Below are positions 33,427 to 42,078 of a stretch of 44,095 bases of DNA, piece by piece. A program made the translations under genes and the position numbers. Numbering within the stretch: position 1 is the first letter of the stretch; every line of letters begins with the position of its first letter. Below the pieces are notes generated by a model, which was not told where the DNA came from, made no database searches, and saw only the letters and a program-made list of their open reading frames with translations. This DNA is from Chryseobacterium sp. 39-10 (lineage in GTDB: Bacteria; Bacteroidota; Bacteroidia; Flavobacteriales; Weeksellaceae), in the NCBI GenBank assembly GCA_001898255.1, contig MKTK01000031.1, forward strand, positions 1 to 44,095. Direction: 5' to 3'.

Positions 33427-34056
33427 TTAAAAATTATAATTAAAACTTAGCCCTGCTTTTGCATTTTGATTCGAAAACTCATCAAAAATAACGGCAGGTT
33501 TCAGGGCAAGATCAGGGTCTTTCCTTCCTTCATACAAATGCGCATCCACCACAGCATCCACAATATTGAGAATATAAATAAGCGAAGTGATCGCAATGGC
33601 GTAGTCGCGCTGCCTTTTGGATCTGTCCTGTGCTCTTCCCAACGCATCTGCTGTAATTCCGGGAATATTCGAAAATTCGTGCGTTTGCCCGTTCAGCTGG
33701 GCAACAAAAGCACTTCGGTATCGTGTGTACTGATTTTCGTTCCAAATGGTAATACCGATTCCTGTTCCTATGGCACCCCAAACAATTGGAATCTTCCAAT
33801 ACTTTTTGTTGTAGTACTGCCCAAGACCGGGAAGAACTGCAGAATACAGGCCGGCTTTGGTCGGGTTATAACGCACTGTTTTTTGAGGAGCATTGACCTT
33901 TTCAATATCCGCTATCACTTCCACTTCACCTTTTGGCTTAGTCGACACAATGGTATCCCTGGACTGTTTCTGAACACGCACCGAATCAACCGGACTCGCC
34001 TGTGCCAACAATTTTAGCGAAAAAATCAACAGAAAAAAAACAGTGAATCTCTTCAT
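33427..34056 (-). CDS. DUF5683 domain membrane protein
   Basis: The 209-residue protein has a signal peptide (MKRFTVFFLLIFSLKLLAQ) and a DUF5683 core: KTVRYNPTKAGLYSAVLPGLGQYYNKKYWKIPIVWGAIGTGIGITIWN followed by a further helix (YAIAITSLIYILNIVDAVVDAHLY) and a C-terminal GLSFNYNF strand. Function is unknown. It starts one base after the ParB stop and so is translationally linked to parAB, where it is regularly found in flavobacteria. Confidence 0.85.
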   Translation of the reverse strand: MKRFTVFFLLIFSLKLLAQASPVDSVRVQKQSRDTIVSTKPKGEVEVIADIEKVNAPQKTVRYNPTKAGLYSAVLPGLGQYYNKKYWKIPIVWGAIGTGIGITIWNENQYTRYRSAFVAQLNGQTHEFSNIPGITADALGRAQDRSKRQRDYAIAITSLIYILNIVDAVVDAHLYEGRKDPDLALKPAVIFDEFSNQNAKAGLSFNYNF

Positions 34057-34944
34057 TTAATTGATATGTGAAAGAATTTTCTGCAATTCCTCTTCGTTTT
34101 TGAAATCGAGTACAATTTTTCCTTTTTTACCGTTAGCAGCTGTTTTAATCTCCACTTTAATCTCCAACAAATCAGCTAAATTTTTCTCGGCCTTTTTATA
34201 TTGGTTGGGCAATACTGCTTTGCTTTTTACAATGGTCTTTTTGGGATCTTTCAATAATGCAGATTCTTGCTCGGCTTGCCTCACACTCAGGTTATTTTTA
34301 ACGATTCTATCGAAGAGAATGCTTTGTTTTTCAGCATCATCTAAACTGATAATAGCTCTTCCGTGACCGGCAGAAATCTCTCCGCTGCGAATCGCATTTT
34401 GAACATCAGGATCGAGCCGCAACAAACGGATTGAGTTGGTAATGGTGCTTCTCTCTTTCCCCACGCGCTGGCTCAGGTTTTCCTGCGTTAATCCAATTTC
34501 CTCTAAAAGTCGCTGGTACGTCAAAGCAATCTCGATGGCATCCAAATCCTCCCGCTGAATATTTTCAACCAAGGCCATCTCCAAAAGTTCCTGATCATTT
34601 ACCAATCGAATATAAGCAGGCACAGTTTCTAATCCCGCCAACTTGCTGGCTCTGAAACGTCTTTCTCCAGAAATAATCTCGAACTTATCACCATCTTTTC
34701 TTAGCGTGATCGGTTGAATAACACCCAAATTCTTAATGGATTGTGCTAAATCATTTAACGCTTTTTCGTCAAAATAAGTTCGCGGTTGAGTTGCATTCGG
34801 ATAGATATCAACCAACGACACCTCAACGATATTTCCCACGAATTTATCTGCTCCTTCATCGGTTGCAGAATTAATGGCTGCTTTGGATTCAGCGCTTAGG
34901 ATCGCGCCCAAACCTCGTCCCATTGCTCTCTTTTTATCTTTCAT
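34057..34944 (-). CDS. parB: Chromosome partitioning protein ParB
   Basis: A 295-residue ParB/Spo0J. The N-terminus MKDKKRAMGRGLGAIL is the ParA-stimulating peptide. The CTP-binding/ParB-N part includes VSLVDIYPNATQPRTYFDEKALNDLAQSIKNLGVIQPI, the arginine-rich box ISGERRFRASKLAGLETVPAY and ALVENIQREDLDAIE. A helix-turn-helix for parS (LTQENLSQRVGKERSTITNSIRLLRL, about 150-176) follows, then a dimerisation domain at the end. It loads on parS near the origin and works with ParA. I did not see a perfect parS in this window. Confidence 0.95.
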   Translation of the reverse strand: MKDKKRAMGRGLGAILSAESKAAINSATDEGADKFVGNIVEVSLVDIYPNATQPRTYFDEKALNDLAQSIKNLGVIQPITLRKDGDKFEIISGERRFRASKLAGLETVPAYIRLVNDQELLEMALVENIQREDLDAIEIALTYQRLLEEIGLTQENLSQRVGKERSTITNSIRLLRLDPDVQNAIRSGEISAGHGRAIISLDDAEKQSILFDRIVKNNLSVRQAEQESALLKDPKKTIVKSKAVLPNQYKKAEKNLADLLEIKVEIKTAANGKKGKIVLDFKNEEELQKILSHIN

Positions 34945-35030
34945 ATCAAAATTAACAGTTGCACATGCTGATTTTATTTAACATCAAAGGCGTTGGTTAT
35001 TATGACCTGATCGCCAACAATGATCAACAT

Positions 35031-35804
35031 TTAGTTTTGCACTAATTTTTCGTTTTTCAATAATACTTCTTCTGCCAATTGAAGATACTGTACCGCTCCT
35101 TTACTTTCGGCATCGTAGTTCAGGATGCTTTCACCAAAACTTGGTGCTTCGCTTAAACGCACATTTCTGCTGATTACGGTTTCAAAAACCATTTCCGGAA
35201 AATGTGAGTTTACTTCTTCTACCACCTGATTAGACAATCGCAATCTGGAATCGTACATGGTGAGGAGCAAGCCCTCAATGTCAAGATCTTTATTATGAAT
35301 CTTCTGAACATTTTTAATGGTGTTGAGCAATTTTCCCAAACCTTCCAACGCAAAGTATTCGCACTGAATGGGGATAATAACGGAGTCTGCCGCGGTAAGT
35401 GCGTTGATCGTGATAAGACCCAAACTTGGGGCGCAGTCGATGATGATATAATCATACTCTTCTCTTACCTTTTCTAAACATGCTTTCAGCATATACTCCC
35501 TGTTTTCACGGTCGACCAGTTCGATCTCTGCAGCTACTAAATCAATATGAGACGGAACAATGTCCAAATTGGGTGAAGCTGTTTTCTGGATGCACTCACT
35601 TACTTCGGCACTTTGCTCCAAAAGGTTGTAGGTGGAAAATTCGGACTGTTCAATGCCCAATCCGGAAGTGGCATTGGCCTGCGGATCCGCATCGATGATG
35701 AGCACCTTCTTTTCCAACACGCCCAATGCAGCCGCAAGATTTACAGCGGTAGTTGTTTTCCCTACTCCGCCTTTCTGATTGGCAATCCCTATGATTTTAC
35801 CCAT
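35031..35804 (-). CDS. parA: Chromosome partitioning ATPase ParA (Soj)
   Basis: The 257-residue Walker-type ATPase has the deviant Walker A GIANQKGGVGKTTTAVNLAAAL (from residue 5), Walker A' LIIDADPQANATSGLG and Walker B YIIIDCAPSLGLITINAL. The length and lack of an N-terminal HTH are those of chromosomal ParA/Soj. ParB follows 86 bases downstream. A possible -7 box TATTTTTG (minus, 35823-35830) lies 18 nt before the start. With ParB it segregates the origin region. Confidence 0.95.
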   Translation of the reverse strand: MGKIIGIANQKGGVGKTTTAVNLAAALGVLEKKVLIIDADPQANATSGLGIEQSEFSTYNLLEQSAEVSECIQKTASPNLDIVPSHIDLVAAEIELVDRENREYMLKACLEKVREEYDYIIIDCAPSLGLITINALTAADSVIIPIQCEYFALEGLGKLLNTIKNVQKIHNKDLDIEGLLLTMYDSRLRLSNQVVEEVNSHFPEMVFETVISRNVRLSEAPSFGESILNYDAESKGAVQYLQLAEEVLLKNEKLVQN

Positions 35805-35914
35805 TCTTCAAATTTTAATCTTCAAAAATACACTTTTTTATTATTTTCCCATGATTGTTAATAACTGCCATTTGGTTAAAATATTGTTAATTAATGGTTT
35901 ATACAAGAAAAAAA

Positions 35915-35945
35915 TTATCCACAGACTTGAGGTTTCTGTGGATAA
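35915..35945 (-). terminator. Terminator of the TonB gene; stem is made of two DnaA-box sequences
   Basis: TTATCCACAGA (35915-35925) pairs perfectly with TCTGTGGATAA (35935-35945) around a 9-nt loop. On the minus strand it is followed by seven T residues, giving a good terminator for the TonB-type gene that ends at 36039. Each stem arm contains TTATCCACA, the consensus DnaA box, in opposite orientation, 110 bases upstream of parA. Confidence 0.75.
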
Positions 35946-36038
35946 ATAATTTTGGATAGACGCCAGAACACTTCTGATGCTAAAAGTAGGATTTCAGATG
36001 ATTAAAACTTAACCGTGGTTACCTCAACCTTACACTTA

Positions 36039-36863
36039 CTATTCAAACTGCATTGTGATTGGAAACTTGAAATAACTTCTCACATTTTCTCCATTGAGTT
36101 TTGCAGGCACCCATTTTCCGCGAACCGACTTAATGGTTTTTTCGGCTTCTTTATTGAAAGTTGCATTGGGACCACTGGCTTTTACATCAGAAATGGTTCC
36201 GTCTTTTTCAACAATAAAAACGACGGTTGTTTTTACCACTTCGCCACTTCCATCCATCACCGAAGTATCAAAACCATTCACCACTTTTGTTCTAAAAGCA
36301 TTGATGCCACCCGCAAACTCTGCAGAAACATCAACAGTTGTTTTCGGGGCGTTATCCACTATTGAATGTGCTGGCTCGACGGGTGCCACAGGAGCCGTTG
36401 GAGTACTTTCCACCGGTGCCACATAAGAGGTTGTTGGCGGTGTTCCGATGATATTCTCATGACCAATTTTAGAATCAGAAATCACCGTTTGCGAGGGTGC
36501 TGGCGTTTCTTTTGCCGGATTCCTGGTAGGTTCTGGAATTTCGATTTTCACTGTGTTTTCAGTTTGCTTTTGGTGAACCACTGCAGCTGGAGGCACTGGA
36601 ATTATCGGATCATCCGGCGTATCTACGGTCTTTAAAACATGCTCAGTTCCTACCACCGGCGGAGTTTCAACCGGAGTTCGAAATACATTGATTAAAAGCG
36701 GTGTAAGCGCAATCGCGGCAAATACGGCAATTCCACCGAACAATGCTTTTGTAGCAGTTCTCTCATATTCTGACCGTAATACATATGCACCATACTGCTT
36801 GTTTCGACCTTCAAAAAGTAATTCTTCAAAATGGTCTTTCTGTTGCTGAAGTAGATTTTTCAT
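36039..36863 (-). CDS. TonB family energy-transducing protein
   Basis: This 274-residue protein starts with a cytoplasmic segment containing ELLFEGRNKQYGAYVLRSEYERTATKALFGGI (about 13-44), typical of Bacteroidota TonB proteins, then a membrane helix (about 45-61). A long Pro/Val/Thr-rich periplasmic linker (about 65-170) follows. The C-terminal TonB domain (about 190-274) includes EVVKTTVVFIVEKDGTISDVKASGPNATFNKEAEKTIKSVRGKWVPAKLNGENVRSYFKFPI, ending in QFE. It transmits proton-motive force to outer-membrane receptors; the BtuB-like receptor gene lies divergently next to it and the SusC transporter is in the same window, but which receptors it serves is not shown. Confidence 0.92.
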   Translation of the reverse strand: MKNLLQQQKDHFEELLFEGRNKQYGAYVLRSEYERTATKALFGGIAVFAAIALTPLLINVFRTPVETPPVVGTEHVLKTVDTPDDPIIPVPPAAVVHQKQTENTVKIEIPEPTRNPAKETPAPSQTVISDSKIGHENIIGTPPTTSYVAPVESTPTAPVAPVEPAHSIVDNAPKTTVDVSAEFAGGINAFRTKVVNGFDTSVMDGSGEVVKTTVVFIVEKDGTISDVKASGPNATFNKEAEKTIKSVRGKWVPAKLNGENVRSYFKFPITMQFE

Positions 36864-37296
36864 GACATCAAATTTGGGGTTGAGTTAAACATTTTCACCA
36901 TATCAATTTAACATTACATCAAATATTCAATGATATAAATGAATTATTATCAAATAACAAACCAAATAATTGAGATAAATAAAATTATATTATTCAAACC
37001 ATATCAAAATGAAAATTTTTAACTAAAATATGCTAGATGCCACCACTTTTCATCTCATTAGATTAAATATTTCCTTTTAATTTGCCGTAATAAAGCATTT
37101 TTTTTATTCAAAAAAAATTGATGCTTTCCACCATTTTTTTGATCGTGTGACTTACCATCACATAAAAACAGTACCAAAATTCTCATTAAATTTTTTTTAG
37201 CCGAAGATCAATCATTAACACCAAAAACAGTTCTTTAGCATGCTCATCCGACAAAATAAACCGAAACTTGGGCTGCCGTTGTACCAAAATTTTCTT
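36864..37296. other. AT-rich divergent intergenic region
   Basis: About 430 bases between the TonB gene (leftward) and the B12 operon promoter (rightward). It is very AT-rich with no open frame of note, no repeat array and no clear hairpin. It must hold the TonB gene promoter, but I could not identify a convincing TAnnTTTG box for that strand. Confidence 0.5.
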
Positions 37297-37304
37297 TACC
37301 TTTG
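37297..37304 (+). promoter_or_regulatory. -7 promoter box of the B12 operon
   Basis: TACCTTTG fits the Bacteroidota consensus TAnnTTTG and ends just before the cobalamin riboswitch, so transcription would start at the riboswitch 5' end near 37308-37311. A TTG at 37279-37281 could be the -33 element, with a spacer slightly shorter than usual. Confidence 0.65.
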
Positions 37305-37307
37305 CAG

Positions 37308-37470
37308 GAGCTGGTGTGCTTGAAAAAGCGCTTAAAAGGGAATCCGGTGAAAATCCGGAGCAGACCCGCTGCTGTAAGCTTCAAACCAAAATTTTTTGAA
37401 AATAACATCCACTGTTTTTTTTAACGGGAAGGATTTCAAAAATGAAGTAAGTCAGAAGACCTGCCAGAAA
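37308..37470 (+). ncRNA. Cobalamin riboswitch
   Basis: The leader contains the conserved core of the adenosylcobalamin-type riboswitch: GGTGTGCTTGAAAAAG at the 5' side, AAAAGGGAATCCGGTGAAAA, TCCGGAGCAGACCCGCTGC with TGTAA after it, and the B12 box AAGTCAGAAGACCTGCC (37449-37465). The parts occur in the canonical order with normal spacing. It lies about 130 bases before the start of the BtuB-like receptor. In Bacteroidota such riboswitches lower expression of B12 uptake genes when cobalamin is bound, mostly by hiding the start region; I see no clear terminator after it, which favours translational control. Confidence 0.93.
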
Positions 37471-37602
37471 TGTTGTGATGAAACTTCCGTGGAATGAAGT
37501 GTAATCGGTTCTCTGCTTTGCTCTCTTTTTTGTGGGCAGCTGTTTCCGTGTTATCAATTTTTCCGGAGATTTCAGTATTGAAATTTTATTATTTCGGAAA
37601 AA

Positions 37603-39627
37603 ATGAACCATTTTTATTCTTTTGCCGCTGTTGTACTTTTTAGTGTTACGCCTTTACAATTGTCTTCTCAAAAGACCACTCAAGATACCTTGCGTACGAA
37701 AGACATTCAACAAATTATCCTTAATCGTAAGCTTCAAGAGCACGGCGTAATTCCTTCTCAGAAATTGCAAGGTGCAGAATTACAGCAGATCAATAGTGTT
37801 TCCGTTGCCGATGCCATTCGGTATTTTTCGGGAATTCAGTTGAAAGATTACGGTGGAATTGGCGGGATGAAAACCGTGAACATCCGCGGAATGGGAACGC
37901 AGCATGTAGGCGTTTTTTACGATGGAATACAAATTGGAAATGCACAAAACGGAACTGTTGATTTGGGACGTTTTTCACTGGAAAATTTAGAATCTATTTC
38001 ATTGTATAACGGTCAGAAAAGTGAAATTTTTCAGTCGGCACGCGATTTTGGTTCTTCAGGAACAATTTATCTGCAAAGCAAAATTCCTGTTTTTAAAGGG
38101 GTGAAAAAGACCAATGCGAGCATCGGTTATCGCTCCGGATCTTTTGGTTTGGTGAATCCTTCCATCTTGTTGGAACAGAAAATCAACAACAATATCAGCG
38201 TATCTTTAAATACAGAATACGTCAATGCTGATGGAAAATATAAGTTTTATCAAAGAACAGCACTTCCGAATGGAGCTATGGCTTGGGAAAGAGAAGGAAT
38301 CCGAACCAATGGCGATGTGGAATCTCTCCGTGCCGAAGCGGGCGTTTTCGGAAAAATGAATGGCGGAAAATGGAATCTTAAAGGGTATTATTACGATTCT
38401 GAACGCGGAATTCCAGGTGCTATCACCAAGAATACGGAAATTTTTTCGAGTCGGCAGTGGGATCGTAATTTCTTCGTCCAGGGAAGTTTAGAAAAGGAAA
38501 TTTCACCGAATTACAAATTGCTCATCAATGCGAAATTTGCCGATGATTACATGCATTATTACAACGATAATCCTGGCGGAACTCCTATATTGATCGACAA
38601 CACCTACAAGCAAAAGGAATTCTATTTCTCCACCGCCCATCAATATTCTATTTATGATTTTTGGAAGGTGAACCTTTCTGCCGATTATCAGTACAATACG
38701 CTGGACGCCAATCTAAGGGATTTCGCCTATCCGGAAAGAAATACCGAACTCGTGGCGCTGGCTTCGCAGTTGGATTTGAAGAAATTCAAGTTGCAGGCGA
38801 GCGTTTTGGGAACATTTGTTCAGGAAAGCATCGAAAATATTAAATATTCTGTTCCTCAAAATAAAAATGAATTTACGCCGGCGGTTTTTGCATCATATCA
38901 GCCGTTTAATTCAGACTTTAAAGTTCATGCTTTTTACAAAAGAATTTTCAGGATGCCGACTTTCAACGATTTGTATTACACCGAAATCGGAAGTTCGCAG
39001 CTGAAACCGGAATTTACCCATCAGTACGATGTTGGATTTTCGTATTCTAAAGATTTCGAAACTGGAGTTTTGAAAAACTTCAATATACTTACAGATGCCT
39101 ATTACAACGAAGTAACCGACAAAATTATCGCTTATCCGAAAGGTCAGCAATTCCGTTGGACAATGGTGAATTTGGGCGAAGTGCAGATCAAAGGAATTGA
39201 TGTTTCTACACAGGCCGTTTGGCTGATTGCGAAGGATCTGCTTTTCAGTACGAAATTTACCTACACCTTCGAAGAAGCGCTGAATGTAACCAAAAACGAA
39301 ATCACAAGTTACTACCGAAACCAGATTCCGTATACACCGAGAAACAGCGGCACCGCGCTTTTGGGATTAACGTATAAAGATTGGCAATTGAACTACAGTT
39401 TTATGTACGTGGGCGAACGCTATAATATGAATATGAACATTCCGGAAAATTATGAACAACCGTGGTACACCAGTGATGTGTCGATGTCTAAAGATTTCCG
39501 CATGAAAACATGGTCTTTTAAACTCGCTTTAGAAGTGAATAATCTTTTGGATCAGAACTACAGTGTAATCCGAAATTATTCGATGCCGGGAAGAAATTAT
39601 CGTATTGCATTGAAAATTAATTTATAA
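37603..39627 (+). CDS. btuB: TonB-dependent receptor, BtuB-like (vitamin B12)
   Basis: The 674-residue receptor has a signal peptide (MNHFYSFAAVVLFSVTPLQLSSQ), a plug domain (about 45-170) with LQGAELQQINSVSVADAIRYFSGIQLKDYGGIGGMKTVNIRGMGTQHVGVFYDGIQIGNAQNG, and a beta-barrel to the end (RNYRIALKINL). Size and sequence style are those of cobalamin/siderophore receptors, not SusC. Its position directly behind a cobalamin riboswitch makes B12 or a cobamide the substrate. The next gene starts 12 bases later, so the three following genes share the transcript. Energised by a TonB protein such as the one encoded next door on the other strand. Confidence 0.92.
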   Translation: MNHFYSFAAVVLFSVTPLQLSSQKTTQDTLRTKDIQQIILNRKLQEHGVIPSQKLQGAELQQINSVSVADAIRYFSGIQLKDYGGIGGMKTVNIRGMGTQHVGVFYDGIQIGNAQNGTVDLGRFSLENLESISLYNGQKSEIFQSARDFGSSGTIYLQSKIPVFKGVKKTNASIGYRSGSFGLVNPSILLEQKINNNISVSLNTEYVNADGKYKFYQRTALPNGAMAWEREGIRTNGDVESLRAEAGVFGKMNGGKWNLKGYYYDSERGIPGAITKNTEIFSSRQWDRNFFVQGSLEKEISPNYKLLINAKFADDYMHYYNDNPGGTPILIDNTYKQKEFYFSTAHQYSIYDFWKVNLSADYQYNTLDANLRDFAYPERNTELVALASQLDLKKFKLQASVLGTFVQESIENIKYSVPQNKNEFTPAVFASYQPFNSDFKVHAFYKRIFRMPTFNDLYYTEIGSSQLKPEFTHQYDVGFSYSKDFETGVLKNFNILTDAYYNEVTDKIIAYPKGQQFRWTMVNLGEVQIKGIDVSTQAVWLIAKDLLFSTKFTYTFEEALNVTKNEITSYYRNQIPYTPRNSGTALLGLTYKDWQLNYSFMYVGERYNMNMNIPENYEQPWYTSDVSMSKDFRMKTWSFKLALEVNNLLDQNYSVIRNYSMPGRNYRIALKINL

Positions 39628-39639
39628 TAGCGAACTATC

Positions 39640-40767
39640 ATGATCAAAAAAATAATATATCTTCTTTTTTCCGTTTTTGTTCTTTTTTTGAATTCCTGCC
39701 GGGAAGATTACGATTATATAGAATATGGTCCACAAGCAAGTGGTGTTCAGGAGCCGGAAGATTTGTCGGTGAAGGGATTATACATTCTGAATGAAGGCAA
39801 TATGGGCAGCAACAAGGCGTCTTTGGATTATTTCGATTACAGCACCGGAGTATTCACTAAAAATTATTATGCCGGACAAAATCCTACTGTGGTCAACAGC
39901 TTAGGCGATGTTGGAAATGATGTAAAAGTGTATCGGGACAAACTTTTTGCGGTGATTAATTTATCCAATTATGTGGAAGTGATGGATGCTAAAACCGCAA
40001 AACACATCGGTGAAATTCCGGTTACCAATTGCAGATACATCAACTTTCATGGGAATTATGCCTACATTACTTCGTATGGTGGAGCAGTTGGGCAATCCCA
40101 ACCGGGATACGTGGTAAAAGTAGATGTGAATACCCTTAAAATCGTGGATAAAGTATTTGTCGGACTTCAGCCGGATGAATTGGAAGTGGTGGGCGATAAA
40201 CTTTATGTCGCCAATTCTGGTGGTTACAGCTATCCCAATTACGATAATACCGTTTCCGTGGTGGATTTAAATACGTTTAAAGAAACTAAAAAAATCACCG
40301 TTGCCATCAACCTCAATAAAATTAGAAAAGACGACAACGGAAAACTATGGGTAACTTCCAGAGGAAATTATATGGATATTCCGCCAAAAGCGTACGTCCT
40401 CGATCCCAATACCGATACCGTGATTAAGGAAATCAACCAACCCATTAGCGACATGGGATTCGTAGAAAACAGAATGTACTATTACGGTTACCAATGGACT
40501 TCTTCCGGAACGGTAAGCAGCTACGGCATTATTGATACCGATACGTATCAAACCCTCAGCAATCAATTTATTCAAGATGGCAACGAAAAGAAAATCGTTA
40601 TTCCGTACGGTATCGCTGTAAACCCTGATAACGGTGATATTTTTATCGCAGATGCGAAAGATTATATTTCGAATGGCGAAGTATTCTGCTTCACCAAATA
40701 TGGAAAACTGAAATGGCGGGCGACCACGGGAGATATTCCCGGGCATTTTGCTTTTTTATTCAAATAA
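39640..40767 (+). CDS. BtuG-like beta-propeller surface lipoprotein (DUF5074/YncE-like)
   Basis: The 375-residue protein has a lipobox FLNSC (Cys20) followed by REDYDYIE, acidic, in keeping with surface export. The rest shows repeating propeller blades: GLYILNEGNMGSNKASLDYFDYSTG (about 46-70), DKLFAVINLSNYVEVMDAKTAKHIGEI, GYVVKVDVNTLKIVDKVFVGLQPDELEVVGDKLYVANSGGY and VSVVDLNTFKETKKITVAINLNKI. This is the pattern of BtuG, the seven-bladed propeller lipoprotein that binds B12 with very high affinity at the Bacteroides cell surface and sits on BtuB. The gene position behind BtuB and a riboswitch agrees. B12 binding itself is inferred. Confidence 0.85.
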   Translation: MIKKIIYLLFSVFVLFLNSCREDYDYIEYGPQASGVQEPEDLSVKGLYILNEGNMGSNKASLDYFDYSTGVFTKNYYAGQNPTVVNSLGDVGNDVKVYRDKLFAVINLSNYVEVMDAKTAKHIGEIPVTNCRYINFHGNYAYITSYGGAVGQSQPGYVVKVDVNTLKIVDKVFVGLQPDELEVVGDKLYVANSGGYSYPNYDNTVSVVDLNTFKETKKITVAINLNKIRKDDNGKLWVTSRGNYMDIPPKAYVLDPNTDTVIKEINQPISDMGFVENRMYYYGYQWTSSGTVSSYGIIDTDTYQTLSNQFIQDGNEKKIVIPYGIAVNPDNGDIFIADAKDYISNGEVFCFTKYGKLKWRATTGDIPGHFAFLFK

Positions 40768-40792
40768 TAAAATAATTTAAACTTCTATTTTT

Positions 40793-42055
40793 ATGAAACA
40801 TTTCTACACAAAAGTCATTGCTTTTACACTTTCTGTATTCGGATTGGTGTTGGGTTTTGCACAATATTCTAACGGATATATTGTGGCCAACGAAGGCAAT
40901 TTTGGAACTCCAAATGCGGAGATTTCGTACATTGACGCAAACAATGTTGTTACCAATAATGTATATGCTACTGCCAACGGTGGCGCACAATTGGGCGATG
41001 TATTGCAGAACATTTACTTTCAGGACGAGAAAGCGTTTTTGGTGGTGAACAACTCCAACAAAATCACCGTAGTCGACCGTTCTTCTTTTGTAAAATCAGC
41101 CGAGATTACCAATCATATTTTTCAACCGAGATACACTACCATCGCGAACGGAAAAATTTATACCACCAATTCACCTTACGGAGGAAGCGGTTATGTTTCC
41201 GTACACGATGCCAGTACCTATGCTTTCATAAAGGAAATTCCTTTAAGTCAGTTGGGAGAAAAGGTGCTAACGGTTAATAATAAAGTGTATGTGATGAAAT
41301 CGTATTTTGGAGCAGGAGACAGCATCGAAGTGATTGATCCTGCGACCGACAGCATTGTAAAAACCATCACCATAGGCGATACCTTGCAAGGCATGGTGAC
41401 CAATGGAACTGATCTTTTCGCATTTTGCTCCTCAGGCGTGAGTTCTGTGCATAAAATAGATACTACAACCGATACAGTAGTGAAATCTTTGGTCGGAACC
41501 AATTCTACTGCTTCTTACGGATACAAATTCGTATTGGATGGCAATCAGTTATATATCGGTGCGGGAACAGGTGTTTACGCTTTAAATACCGATCTGAACT
41601 CATTTCCAAATAGCCCTACATTTTCAGTAACAGCAAGTCAGGGTTGGGATGAATTGTATGCTCTTTCTGCGATTGACGGAAAAGTGTTTCAGGGAAATGC
41701 CAACGGTTTTATATCAAATTCAACATTGAATGTGTATACACCAACAGGAACTTTGCTAAATACCTTTACCACAACCATTGGTGCAAATGCAGTGTACAAA
41801 AATGTGTACACTACGATGGCAACTGCTCAAAACAACTTCGTAAAAGTTACAGTGTATCCAAATCCGGTGAGTGAAACCCTTTACATAAAAGGTGCGAAAA
41901 ATGCACATTATACACTATTTGATTTGAGTGGTAGAAGCTTAAAATCTGGAGTTTACAGTAACGGAATTACTGTTTCCGGCATGGCAAAAGGAATGTACAT
42001 CATTCGAATTACGGAAAATGGAAAAAACACCACCGAGAAGTTCATCATCAAATAA
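40793..42055 (+). CDS. T9SS-exported beta-propeller, paralogue of the BtuG-like protein
   Basis: A 420-residue protein with signal peptide (MKHFYTKVIAFTLSVFGLVLGFAQ), a propeller region (about 25-340) clearly related to the gene before it (GYIVANEGNFGTPNAEISYIDANN versus GLYILNEGNMGSNKASLDYFDYS; KAFLVVNNSNKITVVDRSSF; IEVIDPATDSIVKTITIGDTLQGMV), and a T9SS type A sorting domain (about 348-420, VTVYPNPVSETLYIKG ... KGMYIIRITENG ... KFIIK). It lacks a lipobox. So the operon holds two related propellers, one lipid-anchored and one sent out by T9SS. It probably also binds cobamides or a B12-carrying partner; this is inference from paralogy and the shared riboswitch transcript. Confidence 0.85.
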   Translation: MKHFYTKVIAFTLSVFGLVLGFAQYSNGYIVANEGNFGTPNAEISYIDANNVVTNNVYATANGGAQLGDVLQNIYFQDEKAFLVVNNSNKITVVDRSSFVKSAEITNHIFQPRYTTIANGKIYTTNSPYGGSGYVSVHDASTYAFIKEIPLSQLGEKVLTVNNKVYVMKSYFGAGDSIEVIDPATDSIVKTITIGDTLQGMVTNGTDLFAFCSSGVSSVHKIDTTTDTVVKSLVGTNSTASYGYKFVLDGNQLYIGAGTGVYALNTDLNSFPNSPTFSVTASQGWDELYALSAIDGKVFQGNANGFISNSTLNVYTPTGTLLNTFTTTIGANAVYKNVYTTMATAQNNFVKVTVYPNPVSETLYIKGAKNAHYTLFDLSGRSLKSGVYSNGITVSGMAKGMYIIRITENGKNTTEKFIIK

Positions 42056-42078
42056 ATCTGTAAATCAATAAAAATTTC

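Noticed and set aside
33466-34017. Plus-strand open frame of 183 codons over the DUF5683 gene
   Set aside because: Antisense to a complete, conserved gene with signal peptide; no motif of its own.
34057-35804. parS site near parAB
   Set aside because: I looked for TGTTTCACGTGAAACA-like sequences; only partial CACGTG hits inside coding genes (for example near 11325 and 15588) were seen, none near parAB.
37381-37611. Minus-strand open frame of 76 codons over the B12 operon leader
   Set aside because: It is antisense to the riboswitch and its leader; riboswitch conservation explains the sequence and the peptide has no protein-like motifs.
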